64,000 nt of DNA, from positions 95,935-159,934 of the IMG/VR virus record IMGVR_UViG_3300009512_000010, one strand, 5' to 3'. Below are positions 1-9,675 of this stretch, piece after piece. Under the pieces are notes generated by a model, which was not told where the DNA came from, made no database searches, and saw nothing but the letters and a program-made list of their open reading frames with translations. How positions within the stretch are numbered: position 1 is the stretch's first letter; every line of letters begins with the position of its first letter. The DNA comes from a virus. A program made the translations under genes and the position numbers.

Positions 1-1209
1 AACCATGCCGTAGCGTGTTTTGAAACCGATTTTTGGTTGGAAGTTATCTTCACCAACAGCCCGCATCATTGTAAGCGGTACGTATGGGCAATAGAATACA
101 CCAGCATCGTATGGGTTTGTGCCTTTATAGCCTACAGTTACGTAGTCTACTGTTGCATATGGATCGATGTACACTTTTGTACGTCCGTTAAGAACACCAG
201 CAAACAAGTTACCTGTGTCATCTACGTTCAAGTTAGCCGCAATAGCTGGAGCGTAATCCAACATGCCAGCCGCCGCTAGTGCAGAAGCAACATCAGAAGA
301 ACACATAACTACGTTACCTTTTCCTCTACGTGTTTCTTTAGCAATTGCGTTTGCTTCACGTTCGATTTGTACCATCAAACCTTTAAACTTCTCAGCAGAC
401 CAACGACCATCAGCATCTGTGCTCATGTTGAAGATACCACGTACTGCAACGTTAGACTGTTGTGCACCTGATTTAGCTTGTGAGTTGATTGTACGGATTA
501 CTTCACGGTTCATTTCGCTCAAGATTTCAGTTGACAAGATGTTTGCCAATTCTGTTTCAGCATCCAAACCATGGATTGCTTTCAAGTCTTGTGCTAGTTC
601 TAGTGAGTACTCAGCTTTCAAAGCACGTGATTTTGCAGTCACTGTTGCTTTTTCGATTGAGAAGCCCATTTCAGCAAAAGCGTTACCAGCGGCATCGCCA
701 AGTGCTTCAGCAGAGTCTGTATCCATTCCGCCACCTGCAAGTGCAGTCAAACGGTCTGAGTCAATTGTTTTCACATCGTTTGCGTTTGCAACGTCAAGAC
801 CTGATGGGCTTGATGGTTGTGCGGCAGAGTTCTGTGTACCTGAGAAGCGTGTATCTGCTTCGTTGAACAAAGCTTCTGTACCACCTTGTGATGTGTACTT
901 TGACTTCATTGCGAAGATCAAGCCTGTTGGACCTGACATTGGCTGAACACCAGCAAGGTCATATGCCAACATGTTTGGAGCGGCACGACGAACTAGTGAG
1001 ATCAAGATTGGATCCCAGTTTGCTACGTTTGAGCCTGTTGCGTTAGTCGGTGCGGCTTCAGTCAACTGACGCTCTTCAAGAAGAGCCTTTTCAGTGTTTT
1101 CCAAAAGAGCGGCAGTTACCGAGCGTTTGTGTGAGTCTGTAATGGAACCAGCAGTTTCTTCGTTAAGAACTGGTGACCATTTTTCGACTAGGTTGTCGTA
1201 TGTATTCAT
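1..1209 (-). CDS. gp23: Major capsid protein gp23 (C-terminus cut by window edge)
   Basis: This is the T4-like major capsid protein, which forms the hexamers of the prohead shell. The first 403 codons are present, reading leftward from an ATG at 1209 preceded by AAGGGAA; T4 gp23 is 521 residues, so the C-terminus lies outside the window. The N-terminus (MNTYDNLVEKWSPVL) and the stretch NMLAYDLAGVQPMSGPTGL near residue 80 are typical of the family. A plausible gp21 cleavage site of the (L/I)xE type is LTE at residues 49-51, removing a pro-peptide as in T4. It follows gp22 by 15 bases, as in T4. Family assignment is secure; the cleavage site is inferred. Confidence 0.96.
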   Translation of the reverse strand, partial: MNTYDNLVEKWSPVLNEETAGSITDSHKRSVTAALLENTEKALLEERQLTEAAPTNATGSNVANWDPILISLVRRAAPNMLAYDLAGVQPMSGPTGLIFAMKSKYTSQGGTEALFNEADTRFSGTQNSAAQPSSPSGLDVANANDVKTIDSDRLTALAGGGMDTDSAEALGDAAGNAFAEMGFSIEKATVTAKSRALKAEYSLELAQDLKAIHGLDAETELANILSTEILSEMNREVIRTINSQAKSGAQQSNVAVRGIFNMSTDADGRWSAEKFKGLMVQIEREANAIAKETRRGKGNVVMCSSDVASALAAAGMLDYAPAIAANLNVDDTGNLFAGVLNGRTKVYIDPYATVDYVTVGYKGTNPYDAGVFYCPYVPLTMMRAVGEDNFQPKIGFKTRYGMV

Positions 1210-1224
1210 TGGAATAATTCCCTT

Positions 1225-2238
1225 TTACTTTTGAGATTTTCTGATTGCAGAAAGGTAGGTTTGCATCACGTCTGAAGTTGCTTCGGAGATTGCATCAGAT
1301 GCATCGTCTACAGTTTCTTCTGCGATAGTGGATTCAATTGCTTCTGGTTTGAAATTTGCTTCCTTCACGATTGCAACTTTTTCTGCAAACGATTCAGCAT
1401 CATGGAATTCAAAACCTTCAACTAATTTGGTTAGTTTTTCAACTTGGGTATCTGCCAAACCTTTAGATGCTTCAGCAATAACTGCTTCACGTCTAAATGT
1501 GTCTAGCTCTACAGACAATGACATTGCTTCTTCAGTGCGCTCGTTAATTGCTGTTTCCAGTTCTTTAACTTGCTCAGATAGATCGTCAACTAGGTCGAGT
1601 TTCTCATCTGGTACTGCAATGTAAGATTCGGTGAATACGTCTTTCAACTTCTCCATGAATCCTTCTGCGATTTCTGTGCGAAGTCCTGATTGAATGGCAA
1701 CTTTGTTGTCCTCAACCCATGACTCAACTACATAGTTTAGGTAGCTATCAACTTGTTCAGCCAATTCAGCTTTCTGTGTAGAAAGTTCTTCAGCTAATTC
1801 AGTTGCATAAGTTTCTTCCAGACGATCAATTTCCTCTGTAAGCTTGGCTTTAATAGCAGATTCAAAGATAATGCTGGTTTTAGTCTTGAACTCTTCGGAA
1901 AGAGTTGCTTCAGACTCAACTAATGCATCAAGCTCGTTAGTATAGTTGAATTCTACTGCACTAGCTTCTGCTACTGCGGTTCCTTCAGCGTCTACTTCTT
2001 CGCCCATCATTTTACTGTAAGACGCTTGAAGATCTGTTTTCTTCATCTTCGAAATCTTACCGTACATTGCATTAATCATTCCAGCTTTGGTCTTTGGTGC
2101 CGCCGCCTGTGTTGTTGCTTTTGCGGCTTTATCGACAGAGTCGACAGAGTTCGCTTCAGCGTTTTTTGGATCATGAGCTTCTTCCACAACGTTCTCGTCA
2201 TGGAGTTCTGCATCGATGATCTGAGTTTCTTCAGACAT
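1225..2238 (-). CDS. gp22: Prohead core scaffolding protein gp22
   Basis: This is the probable internal scaffold of the prohead, degraded by gp21 during maturation. It has 337 residues and is very rich in Glu, Ala, Lys and Ser, with long predicted helices and coiled coil (about residues 100-270) and no Cys, as expected of this family. The stretch KAGMINAMYGKISKMKKTDL near residue 52 resembles the conserved core of T4-like gp22. It lies between gp21 and gp23, the invariant T4 order, with an AAGGAG-type site just before the start. The sequence is poorly conserved in the family, so position contributes to the call. Confidence 0.88.
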   Translation of the reverse strand: MSEETQIIDAELHDENVVEEAHDPKNAEANSVDSVDKAAKATTQAAAPKTKAGMINAMYGKISKMKKTDLQASYSKMMGEEVDAEGTAVAEASAVEFNYTNELDALVESEATLSEEFKTKTSIIFESAIKAKLTEEIDRLEETYATELAEELSTQKAELAEQVDSYLNYVVESWVEDNKVAIQSGLRTEIAEGFMEKLKDVFTESYIAVPDEKLDLVDDLSEQVKELETAINERTEEAMSLSVELDTFRREAVIAEASKGLADTQVEKLTKLVEGFEFHDAESFAEKVAIVKEANFKPEAIESTIAEETVDDASDAISEATSDVMQTYLSAIRKSQK

Positions 2239-2249
2239 GCTGTACTCCT

Positions 2250-2912
2250 TTACATGCTTTTTGTTTTGAGTAACGAGAGGAAATTCTTAAACTCACGTGT
2301 TTGAGCCTCATAGAGGTCAGCACGTGGAGCCTTCTTAATCTCAGTCTCCATTCTTTCAATTTCTCTTGCTTCGATTACGCCGTTATTCCAAACCCAGTCC
2401 ACACCTTCCATTATTCCATTTACGAAAGCTTGCGGGGCGGATGGATCTTGTACAATATCAACTGTATTTAGAATGAAATCGTCTTTGACCATTGTTACGC
2501 CGTTTCTCTGTTCGAGACTACCCATACCACGAGTTGACACACCTAGTTGAACACCACCATCCAGCAGACCTTTTACAATCTTACCCATAGGTGTATCCAA
2601 TATTTGCGCCTTACCCATCACATTATCACCAGCCCATTCGAGCTTGGTGATTAGATGGGATACCTTGTCTAAGTTAACAGTTGGACCTTCGGGGTGATTT
2701 AACTCACCAACTGCTCTCTTAGTCATTACTTGATCCGTAACGTATTTATCTACTGCCTTCTCCATTATGGCTTTAGGGTAGATACGCCCATTACGGTTTT
2801 TTGATTCAGCCATTGCAAAGATACCTTCGATAACATACGATTTCTCGCCTTTATCGTTAGCCTCGACTATGCATTGCACATCGGTCTCAGTATACTCTGT
2901 AATTAGCTTCAT
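2250..2912 (-). CDS. gp21: Prohead core serine protease gp21
   Basis: This is the maturation protease that cleaves the scaffold and the gp23 pro-peptide inside the prohead. The 220 residues cover the whole T4 gp21-like domain (family S77). Candidate catalytic residues are His73 in ELNHPEGP and Ser126 in LGVSTRGMGS; the downstream QDPSAPQAFV is also a family signature. Two tandem TATAAATA late promoters lie 21-38 bases upstream, so this gene probably starts the 21-22-23 late transcript. Assignment is secure. Confidence 0.95.
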   Translation of the reverse strand: MKLITEYTETDVQCIVEANDKGEKSYVIEGIFAMAESKNRNGRIYPKAIMEKAVDKYVTDQVMTKRAVGELNHPEGPTVNLDKVSHLITKLEWAGDNVMGKAQILDTPMGKIVKGLLDGGVQLGVSTRGMGSLEQRNGVTMVKDDFILNTVDIVQDPSAPQAFVNGIMEGVDWVWNNGVIEAREIERMETEIKKAPRADLYEAQTREFKNFLSLLKTKSM

Positions 2913-2932
2913 GTTCTTGTGTCCTAATGTTC

Positions 2933-2950
2933 TATTTATACTATTTATAC
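2933..2950 (-). promoter_or_regulatory. Two tandem T4-type late promoters before gp21
   Basis: On the minus strand TATAAATA occurs twice (2950-2943 and 2940-2933), each in the context GTATAAATAG or similar. This is the T4 late promoter sequence read by the gp55 sigma factor with gp33 and gp45. A third match at 2987-2980 overlaps the stop of the upstream gene. Confidence 0.8.
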
Positions 2951-2982
2951 ATTTTAGAACTTGTAGTTATATATAACTTTAT

Positions 2983-3375
2983 TTATAACCAAATTCTTTG
3001 TGGGGCAGAAGGTGTCACGCCATGTGACGTGTCCAATGCTTCCACTGCTTCTCTAACTTCATCACCCACTAAACGGATATTCACGTGCCAACCATCTAAG
3101 GCTTGTATCTCAGGATACTCCATGTCATTATCATCTGTCAGTGTATTGCCTGTAGGTTCGCTTAGTGTTCCCACAACATCAATAGCATAGTTAGATGTGT
3201 TTGACACTAGGTAAGGATCGCCTACGTTTGTAGTGGTCTCCTCGCCTGTATCCTCGTTTACTGTAGTTTCAGTGTCTTGTGTATAGAAGTCTGATAATAC
3301 TGTAGTCATTGCGGCTTCGTTAGCTAACTTTAAATAAAAGTCAATCTTTATTGTTTCTAATTCTTCAATGCTCAT
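2983..3375 (-). CDS. Hypothetical protein, probable virion-associated
   Basis: The product has 130 residues, is acidic and has no membrane segment or Cys. I do not recognise a family. The N-terminus (MSIEELETIKIDFYLKLANEAA) looks helical and is followed by a Thr-rich turn region and then beta-like sequence with ALDGWHVNIRL. It overlaps the 3' end of the upstream adhesin gene by four bases (ATGA coupling). Its operon position suggests a small partner or assembly factor for the adhesins; that is inference. Confidence 0.75.
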   Translation of the reverse strand: MSIEELETIKIDFYLKLANEAAMTTVLSDFYTQDTETTVNEDTGEETTTNVGDPYLVSNTSNYAIDVVGTLSEPTGNTLTDDNDMEYPEIQALDGWHVNIRLVGDEVREAVEALDTSHGVTPSAPQRIWL

Positions 3376-4976
3376 GTTGTTAGCTCCTGTAGCTGTGTGT
3401 CTGATAATCTACGTGGGTAGTATTTGACTGACTTGATGTGTCCTAGTTGATCGCCAGCAAGTTGATAGTCTACGTCAGTATAGCCGGCTACTGTGGCAGT
3501 ATGTATGGTGGTATTAGAAAGAACCGAGTTTTGACCAATCGAACCACCATCTACACAAACAGATATATACTCGCCATTTTTAACCACAACCGCAATTTTA
3601 GATGTTTGGTTAGCTGTTATAGGGAAATTGGGACTAGAGGCACTATTCATAAACTGAGCAGTCATGGTACCCGAATATGTTGACCAAATGCTGAAATCAT
3701 AACCAGCCCCATATCTAGTTAGTAGCACCTGATTAGTATCAACAGATGGAAATGTTGGGGTAAACTCAACTACCCAAGTAGAAGCCTCGTTGTTATGTCC
3801 AAAACTTGACCTTGGGATGATAGCATCATCTGCCGCCCTAGTAACGGTGACACTAAATCCTGTTGGGATGTAGGACGAAGGGAAAGCGCCAGCTTCGAAT
3901 TGTGCGCCCCATAAGAACACACTATCTCCAATCGCATTAGTGACATTACTCCAAGGGTCGCCATTGCCCTCTGTTGGCTTTGGAGAGAACAACACACGAT
4001 TCCAGCCAGTAGTTATGCCCCATGCTTGGCAAAGATACCAACCATTAGGGTAAGCGGTTATTTTGGTGTGACCAATAGTAGTGGACTTGTTCCCTGTAAC
4101 GCCATTTGCAAGGTCAAAGTACGCCCAGCAATCCCCAGCTTGTCCGAAACCAAGCCAATCAACTGTGTCAGCTTTAGCGAAGACACTAACGCAACCACCA
4201 GTAGGCACATCTTCATTTGTAAAAGCTCCATTGTTTGCGGACGCATTCTTAGCGGCAATTCTGTCGGCTGTTAAATTGCCATCAGGTGCAACTGCTACAT
4301 TACCTGTTGTTGTTACTGCATTATATGCCTTCCAGTACGAATTCGTGAAATCCTCAGAATACCTCGCAATGTTAGTCCGAGCTTCCTCAATCAGTAAACC
4401 TTTGACTGCACCAGTAGCATCGTACTCAATGCGAGGGATGTTATTTGCATGGTTCCAAAGTTGAAGTGTGCCATCAGCTTGATCGAAGAGGACTTCTTCA
4501 ATGGATACGTTGTCAATAAACTTGTCAAAGCTATTAGAGATTACGTTATCAAAGGCCATATAGCCGTTTGCTGTTGGAGATATAAGAAGCTCGTTTGAGC
4601 CAGTGTTTATATAGCTTCCATTGTAGATAAATGTACCTGTTCCGTTATCATTACCCCAAATCCGAAGTTTCATGCTTGTGTTCACTGGAGTACCAACAGA
4701 TGTTGAAGCATCAAATCTAACTCTATATGTTTTTCCTACCTTTACATAAGCTTTAGTAGATGAAAGGCTTTGGTTAGGTTCACTATTAGCCAGAAGTGCC
4801 GCTTTGCCATTGCTGTAAGTCCAACTACTCTCAGCGTTCCAACCAGATAAATCAGTATCAAACGTGCCATTCGTAACCAAATTGTTGCCATAGCTAATCT
4901 TGCGTAGTGCTGTACCCCCACTTGCACGGGAGAATGTAAGTATATCAGTTGCACTGTCGTATTGTTTAGTACCCAT
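3372..4976 (-). CDS. Large adhesin with carbohydrate-binding-like modules (1)
   Basis: This is a beta-rich structural or adhesin protein of about 534 residues. Near residue 35 it has NLVTNGTFDTDLSGW, the typical opening of a CBM4/9-like jelly roll. A second module starts at EARTNIARYSEDFTNSYW (about residue 200), and the C-terminal part, with STWVVEFTP and later SVKYYPRRLSDTQLQ, resembles a LamG/concanavalin fold. The ATG at 4976 is preferred because GGAG lies nine bases before it; the ATG at 4982 is too close. Coupled to the upstream 839-residue gene. Probably exposed on the virion surface and sugar-binding, but the location (capsid or tail) is not shown. Confidence 0.85.
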   Translation of the reverse strand: MGTKQYDSATDILTFSRASGGTALRKISYGNNLVTNGTFDTDLSGWNAESSWTYSNGKAALLANSEPNQSLSSTKAYVKVGKTYRVRFDASTSVGTPVNTSMKLRIWGNDNGTGTFIYNGSYINTGSNELLISPTANGYMAFDNVISNSFDKFIDNVSIEEVLFDQADGTLQLWNHANNIPRIEYDATGAVKGLLIEEARTNIARYSEDFTNSYWKAYNAVTTTGNVAVAPDGNLTADRIAAKNASANNGAFTNEDVPTGGCVSVFAKADTVDWLGFGQAGDCWAYFDLANGVTGNKSTTIGHTKITAYPNGWYLCQAWGITTGWNRVLFSPKPTEGNGDPWSNVTNAIGDSVFLWGAQFEAGAFPSSYIPTGFSVTVTRAADDAIIPRSSFGHNNEASTWVVEFTPTFPSVDTNQVLLTRYGAGYDFSIWSTYSGTMTAQFMNSASSPNFPITANQTSKIAVVVKNGEYISVCVDGGSIGQNSVLSNTTIHTATVAGYTDVDYQLAGDQLGHIKSVKYYPRRLSDTQLQELTT

Positions 4977-4978
4977 GA

Positions 4979-7498
4979 TCATTCACTCCAATCTAGTACG
5001 GTAAAGCTGGTTTCACTGCCGTCGAAGGTCAGGCTCAGAGATGGTTCAGTTGATGGTAGAGTTGCTTCAACTATACCTGCGTCTGTTAAGTCTTCATTCC
5101 ACACTCTGAATTGAGCTATTGTACCCATGAAGTCATAGCCTAAGTTTAGGTCTGTGGTTGACAGATCAGGTAAAGCTACAGGTGTTGTGTTGGCTGTTAG
5201 TGCTGTACCATCGGTAGCTCCGTTGATAAACGTAGAGCCTTGGCGAGAACTCAGGTTAAACGGAACAAGAATGCCTTCATTGTATACAACTCCAGTAGCA
5301 ATAGTGTCATTAACACCACCCGCAACCTGTTGAAACAAAACTCTAAGACCATCGCCTGTATTAGTCCCACCTACTATTGAGATATTGTCACTACCATTTG
5401 CTCTCCAACGCATAAATTGGTGAGCACTAAACTCATCCTGATCAGCATAAGTTATCTTACCGTCCATCTGTATTGACACAGAGAGAGGGTTGATTTCTTT
5501 TACTGAGATGTTGTCGAAAGCTGATACGTTACCTCCATTACCCATTACGATTGCGGAAATATAAGACGTTGTTGCTGTTGCCTTAAAAGTAAGACCTAAC
5601 GGCGCATCAGTGGCAGTATAGTTTATGATACCACCCTTAATCGTACCGCCACCACTATTTGTAAGGTAAAGTGTCGCCCCTGGTCCACCATTACCAGATA
5701 TGGCTCGACCAACGCCACTGACCTGATAAAACCTTCCAACGATAGTGGGAACACCTGTTACAACTCTACCATTGGCTGGCCCAGCAGTGAGATGCATTTC
5801 ACCACTAACAGCGGCAGAGGTTGCGGAGGAGCTACCAGCCACCCAACCAGATACATCCGTATCAAATGTACCATTAGTAACCAACTCAGTGCCTGTAGTC
5901 TCAACAGGAGTAGGATAAGTCAGGTTAGCGGCAGGGACTGTTAGTGTCTCAGCCGCCCTAGTAACGGCGACATTATCTGCCGAGATGTAGCTTGATGGGG
6001 TTGCGCCTTCTTCCATTTGTGCGCCATAAACAAAGATAGTACCAGCCTGTGTTGCTAAAATTCTAGCTCTAACTTGGTCAGGTGTTCCCGAAGCGAGAGT
6101 CGACGTAACGGTAAACCGTTGCCATTCATTAGTAAGGGTATGAGTTACTGCGGTGTAACCAAGTCCACCACCACTAAATAGCAGAACAGTGCTTACTTCA
6201 CTAGCAGTCCCTGCCTTTATCCAGACAGAGAACGTATAGGTCTGACCAACACTAGGAACATGACCAGATATCTTTCTAGTGTAGCCATTAGAAGCCATGT
6301 CAAACTTTGTAGCATTTGTTGTGCCATCAGGGGAAATTGCAGAGTTTGGGGTAACAGTGATGTTTGATGGAAGCCATTTAAGATATGCCACATTACCAAA
6401 GTCGTTAGAGTATGTGCATATGTTAGTCCGAGCTTCACTCTCGTGGAGGATGCCTTCGTTAACCCAAGCATCACCATTGTAGATGTGATGACCACGACGA
6501 GAAAGGTAGGCAGGAGTAGTTGTCGTTGGAACGTAGCTGTCACCACGGTCAGGGTTGTTTACCATGCCACCGAGGTCACTGCGGAATGTGTGTGCGCCCC
6601 AGACATAGATGCCCGAAGTTCCATCTCCTACAAGTGCAGGGCTTGGGTTAACAGGATTACCAGACTGGTTAAAAGGCATGATAGCCGCCCAAGGAGATGA
6701 GCCTGTCTGTGTTGTAATATCAACAGCGCACAAATACCATCCGTCTCCAACAGAAGTAATAGTGGGATTACCAACATAACCAACAGTACCGTATTGTACC
6801 CCACCAGCGAGTGTTCCTGATGTTAAGTTGAAAGTAGCAACTGACCAGTAACCTGAACCATTTGTAACAGCTAATGCAACATGGTCCCATTCTGCGGCTT
6901 TAGCATAAACAGCTATTGTTCTTCCCGCTACTGCCACACTCTGTTGAGACCTACCCCTTGTATCTCCAGAACCTTCGATTATCTTATCGGCAGTTAATGT
7001 ACCATCTGGTGCAGTAGTAGCGTTTGCAACAGATGTTAAGTTCGTTACCCAATTTGAATTAGTGAAGTCTTGACTATAGGTCATCAAGTTATGCGGACGC
7101 CACTTCAGCAAGCCATCACTGTCTGTCATGGTCGCATTAGAGGAAGCTGAGTGAGTTATAGATGCATCAAAGGTACTAGCAGTGCCATTCGTGTCAAAGA
7201 CACTCTCCTTGAAGTCGAGAATGAGCTTTGGTTCAAGAGCAAGTACTCCATACGAAGACACCGACGATCTCAAATCCCAATAGGATTTACTGATCTCGCC
7301 ATGAACATGGGGATCATTAGGATCAGCTTCATTACTTCCTACTCTGTGACAGCGCACATAGGTTGATTGACCGTGCTCAGTTCTTATACCATTTTCTGAT
7401 TTCTGCCATAGCGCACGTAGGGGGTGCCCGACACCTGGATCAGGAGGGGATTGGTCGTACTGATACTGAGAGTTTCCTGGTATATGCCTAAATGCCAT
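4979..7498 (-). CDS. Large adhesin with carbohydrate-binding-like modules (2)
   Basis: This 839-residue structural protein is related in modules to the next gene. The N-terminal 100 residues (MAFRHIPGNSQYQYDQ) look like a virion-attachment domain. There follow two copies of a jelly-roll module beginning NLMTYSQDFTNSNW and NICTYSNDFGN, one CBM4/9-like module (ELVTNGTFDTDVSGW), and a C-terminal LamG-like domain (IAQFRVWNEDLTDAGI). The EARTNI-x-YS-x-DF signature is shared with the neighbour, indicating module duplication. It lies inside the capsid operon, an unusual place for a fibre. Probable host-surface glycan binding, inferred from folds. Confidence 0.85.
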   Translation of the reverse strand: MAFRHIPGNSQYQYDQSPPDPGVGHPLRALWQKSENGIRTEHGQSTYVRCHRVGSNEADPNDPHVHGEISKSYWDLRSSVSSYGVLALEPKLILDFKESVFDTNGTASTFDASITHSASSNATMTDSDGLLKWRPHNLMTYSQDFTNSNWVTNLTSVANATTAPDGTLTADKIIEGSGDTRGRSQQSVAVAGRTIAVYAKAAEWDHVALAVTNGSGYWSVATFNLTSGTLAGGVQYGTVGYVGNPTITSVGDGWYLCAVDITTQTGSSPWAAIMPFNQSGNPVNPSPALVGDGTSGIYVWGAHTFRSDLGGMVNNPDRGDSYVPTTTTPAYLSRRGHHIYNGDAWVNEGILHESEARTNICTYSNDFGNVAYLKWLPSNITVTPNSAISPDGTTNATKFDMASNGYTRKISGHVPSVGQTYTFSVWIKAGTASEVSTVLLFSGGGLGYTAVTHTLTNEWQRFTVTSTLASGTPDQVRARILATQAGTIFVYGAQMEEGATPSSYISADNVAVTRAAETLTVPAANLTYPTPVETTGTELVTNGTFDTDVSGWVAGSSSATSAAVSGEMHLTAGPANGRVVTGVPTIVGRFYQVSGVGRAISGNGGPGATLYLTNSGGGTIKGGIINYTATDAPLGLTFKATATTSYISAIVMGNGGNVSAFDNISVKEINPLSVSIQMDGKITYADQDEFSAHQFMRWRANGSDNISIVGGTNTGDGLRVLFQQVAGGVNDTIATGVVYNEGILVPFNLSSRQGSTFINGATDGTALTANTTPVALPDLSTTDLNLGYDFMGTIAQFRVWNEDLTDAGIVEATLPSTEPSLSLTFDGSETSFTVLDWSE

Positions 7499-7500
7499 TG

Positions 7501-7713
7501 TTAAGCCTTATATTGCTTGACGAATTCCGCCCCAGCCTTTTTTGCTGTGTTTAAGTCACGGAATGTGTCCAACTTGTCGTTGTCAACGTAGGTAACAAAC
7601 TTGTTTTTTATCTTGTGAACCATTACACTAATACCAGAAATTTTGGTATCGAAGACATGTTCGCCCGGAGGCATCTTCTTTTTAGCTTCACGTATCTCTG
7701 AGAACTTCTTCAT
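7501..7713 (-). CDS. Small prohead-region protein
   Basis: The product is a 70-residue basic protein (MKKFSEIREAKKKMPPGEHV), probably helix then beta strands, with KNKFVTYVDNDKLDTFRD and a helical end. T4-like phages carry small core genes (67, 68) between 20 and 21, and this occupies that position, but the sequence alone does not identify it. The late promoter TATAAATA sits 26 bases upstream. AAGGTAACATC precedes the ATG as a ribosome site. Confidence 0.75.
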   Translation of the reverse strand: MKKFSEIREAKKKMPPGEHVFDTKISGISVMVHKIKNKFVTYVDNDKLDTFRDLNTAKKAGAEFVKQYKA

Positions 7714-7738
7714 TGATGTTACCTTTTGTTTCAGCTAT

Positions 7739-7746
7739 TATTTATA
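7739..7746 (-). promoter_or_regulatory. T4-type late promoter
   Basis: TATAAATA on the minus strand, 26 bases before the 70-residue gene and just after the gp67-like gene. It would drive the adhesin genes. Confidence 0.7.
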
Positions 7747-7762
7747 ACAATTAGCCTTGCTA

Positions 7763-7996
7763 TTATGCGGCAGTTTCTTCTACTTCTGGTACATCAATTT
7801 CGACCTCAGTAGCGTCATTATCAACTACAGCATCTTCACCACCATTGTGGATGATATTAGCAACCGCAATCTTCTCAGCATCTAATGCGTCACCAATCTT
7901 TGCGGTCATCATATCTTGGAACGTTGGTTCCGCTTTCGCAAAGTCTTTGACTGCTACTTGATCAATGAAGTTTGTTAGTGTATCGTTCATTTCCAT
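7763..7996 (-). CDS. Prohead core protein, gp67-like
   Basis: The product is a 77-residue acidic protein with a helical first half (NDTLTNFIDQVAVKDFAKAE) and an acidic tail (EVEIDVPEVEETAA). T4 gp67 is 80 residues, acidic and lies directly after gene 20, as here; it is a core component shaping the prohead. The start overlaps the gp20 stop (shared A), so translation is coupled. The call rests on size, composition and position. Confidence 0.7.
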   Translation of the reverse strand: MEMNDTLTNFIDQVAVKDFAKAEPTFQDMMTAKIGDALDAEKIAVANIIHNGGEDAVVDNDATEVEIDVPEVEETAA

Positions 7997-9654
7997 TATT
8001 TATCATCTTTCTTTTGTTTAGGATCCTTGGGATCTTTCTTAGGCTTGTCAGTGTCTACCCTTGGTTTCTCTTCGGGTTCGTCTGGCACTACCTTGACTTC
8101 AACTGGTGCAGGTTTGGGTTCGTTATACTCTTCATCCCCACCTTCATCTGGCATAGTCTCGCCATCAGCTTCTTCCTGCTTCATTTGTTTCTTCATCTCT
8201 TCCATCTCTTCATCAGATAGGTTCAAGACGTTCTTAAATACCCATTCCTTAGAATAGAACTCGCCAACGTACTGTTGTGTCATATCTAGGGTCTGTAGTC
8301 TTTCTCTGACCAATTCTGCATTGCGAAGTTCTGCAAAATGGTTATCAGACACATAGTCAACAACCATCTCGTTACGCCATGCTTCCCAATCTTCATTAGT
8401 AATAGTTCCTTTCAGAACAAGTTGCTTTCTAAGGATCTCTAGGAATAGTCCAGAGAAGCGGCGACGAAGTCTATCGACGAACTTCTGAAATTTAAGTTCG
8501 TCACGGTTGATCTCTGTGGATCTACCTAATAGCCCACTCTGTTGCTCTCCCTCTAGTCTTGAGGCAGGGACATTCAATGATCTATATAGACGTTTCTGGA
8601 AGTAGATAATATCGTCAATCTGTCCAAGGTTCTCTCCACCCGGAAGTGTAGAGATTTCTGTACCACGACCACCTTCACGTCTTGGTAGCCAAAAGTCTTC
8701 CAACATAGACATGTGCTTGCGGTCATCTTTAAGCTTACCTGTATTAGCATCGTATACCAACTTATTGCGGTACTTAGTCATAATGCCCTTCATGTACTCT
8801 TCTGACTTACCACGTGGCATGTTGCCTACGTCAATGTAGAAGATCCTACGTTCTGGTGCACGTGCTAAACGATAGATGACCAAACTGTCTTCCATCATAC
8901 GCAATTGGTTAATTGGTTTTAGAGCTTTATGTAGATATGAAACAACCTTCTTACGGCTCTCATCTAATAGACCAGATGTCACATAACTCACACTGTCTGG
9001 TGTTAACTTAATACCGTTGACTGTTTCTCCAGGTTTATCCTGATAGATGAAGTGTTCGTCAACTTTCTCGACGATCTTTGCACCTGTTAGTGGATCTTTC
9101 TTAGTCCTTACTTCCTTAACCTTACGGATCTTGGTAGCATCGATAGCACGTACTTCTTGAATACCTGCTTTTAGATTTGATTCATTTACAACTAGGTGGT
9201 GATACATCCGCCCATCGATATAAAAGCGTCTGAAGATGTCATGTCCAAGATCGTTGAACTTAAGCATAACCAATACGTTATCAAACTCTAGTTGGATCTC
9301 TTTCTTAATTTTATCTGAAGCTTCGACATCATCAAGAACAAGCTTGACTGATAGTCCCTTATCCTCAATGGTAACTGCTTCGTTTACAATATCTTCGATA
9401 GCCGCATCGACTTCGGGATGCATAGCAACCCCACGATACTGCCTAATTAGTTCTACGTTGTCTTTGGATTCATCACCGTCTAGGTTTACATATTGACCGA
9501 AGTGAGAACCAGATGCAGTAACGTATCCTGCTCCATCATCATCCGTTGGTGGTACAATGGAATCAAGTTGATTCTTAGCCGCCGCTTTACGTGCGCCAGC
9601 TCTACGAATCTCGAAGCCGAATAATTTAATGCCTTGATTACTGTTGTCTGCCAT
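7996..9654 (-). CDS. gp20: Portal vertex protein gp20
   Basis: This is the dodecameric portal at the head-tail vertex, through which DNA is packaged. Its 552 residues match T4 gp20 (524) over the whole length; recognisable stretches include RQYRGVAMHPEVDAAIEDIV (about residue 68), YRLARAPERRIFYIDVGNMP (about 258) and LPGGENLGQIDDI (about 340). The C-terminal 80 residues are acidic, then Lys- and Pro-rich and low-complexity, longer than in T4. The leader contains a late promoter and a perfect 10-bp stem-loop. Confidence 0.96.
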   Translation of the reverse strand: MADNSNQGIKLFGFEIRRAGARKAAAKNQLDSIVPPTDDDGAGYVTASGSHFGQYVNLDGDESKDNVELIRQYRGVAMHPEVDAAIEDIVNEAVTIEDKGLSVKLVLDDVEASDKIKKEIQLEFDNVLVMLKFNDLGHDIFRRFYIDGRMYHHLVVNESNLKAGIQEVRAIDATKIRKVKEVRTKKDPLTGAKIVEKVDEHFIYQDKPGETVNGIKLTPDSVSYVTSGLLDESRKKVVSYLHKALKPINQLRMMEDSLVIYRLARAPERRIFYIDVGNMPRGKSEEYMKGIMTKYRNKLVYDANTGKLKDDRKHMSMLEDFWLPRREGGRGTEISTLPGGENLGQIDDIIYFQKRLYRSLNVPASRLEGEQQSGLLGRSTEINRDELKFQKFVDRLRRRFSGLFLEILRKQLVLKGTITNEDWEAWRNEMVVDYVSDNHFAELRNAELVRERLQTLDMTQQYVGEFYSKEWVFKNVLNLSDEEMEEMKKQMKQEEADGETMPDEGGDEEYNEPKPAPVEVKVVPDEPEEKPRVDTDKPKKDPKDPKQKKDDK

Positions 9655-9675
9655 AGTTTCTTTCCATTTAAAAGT

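Noticed and set aside
263-946. 227-codon plus-strand frame
   Set aside because: It is opposite gp23, whose frame is certain from conserved sequence and context.
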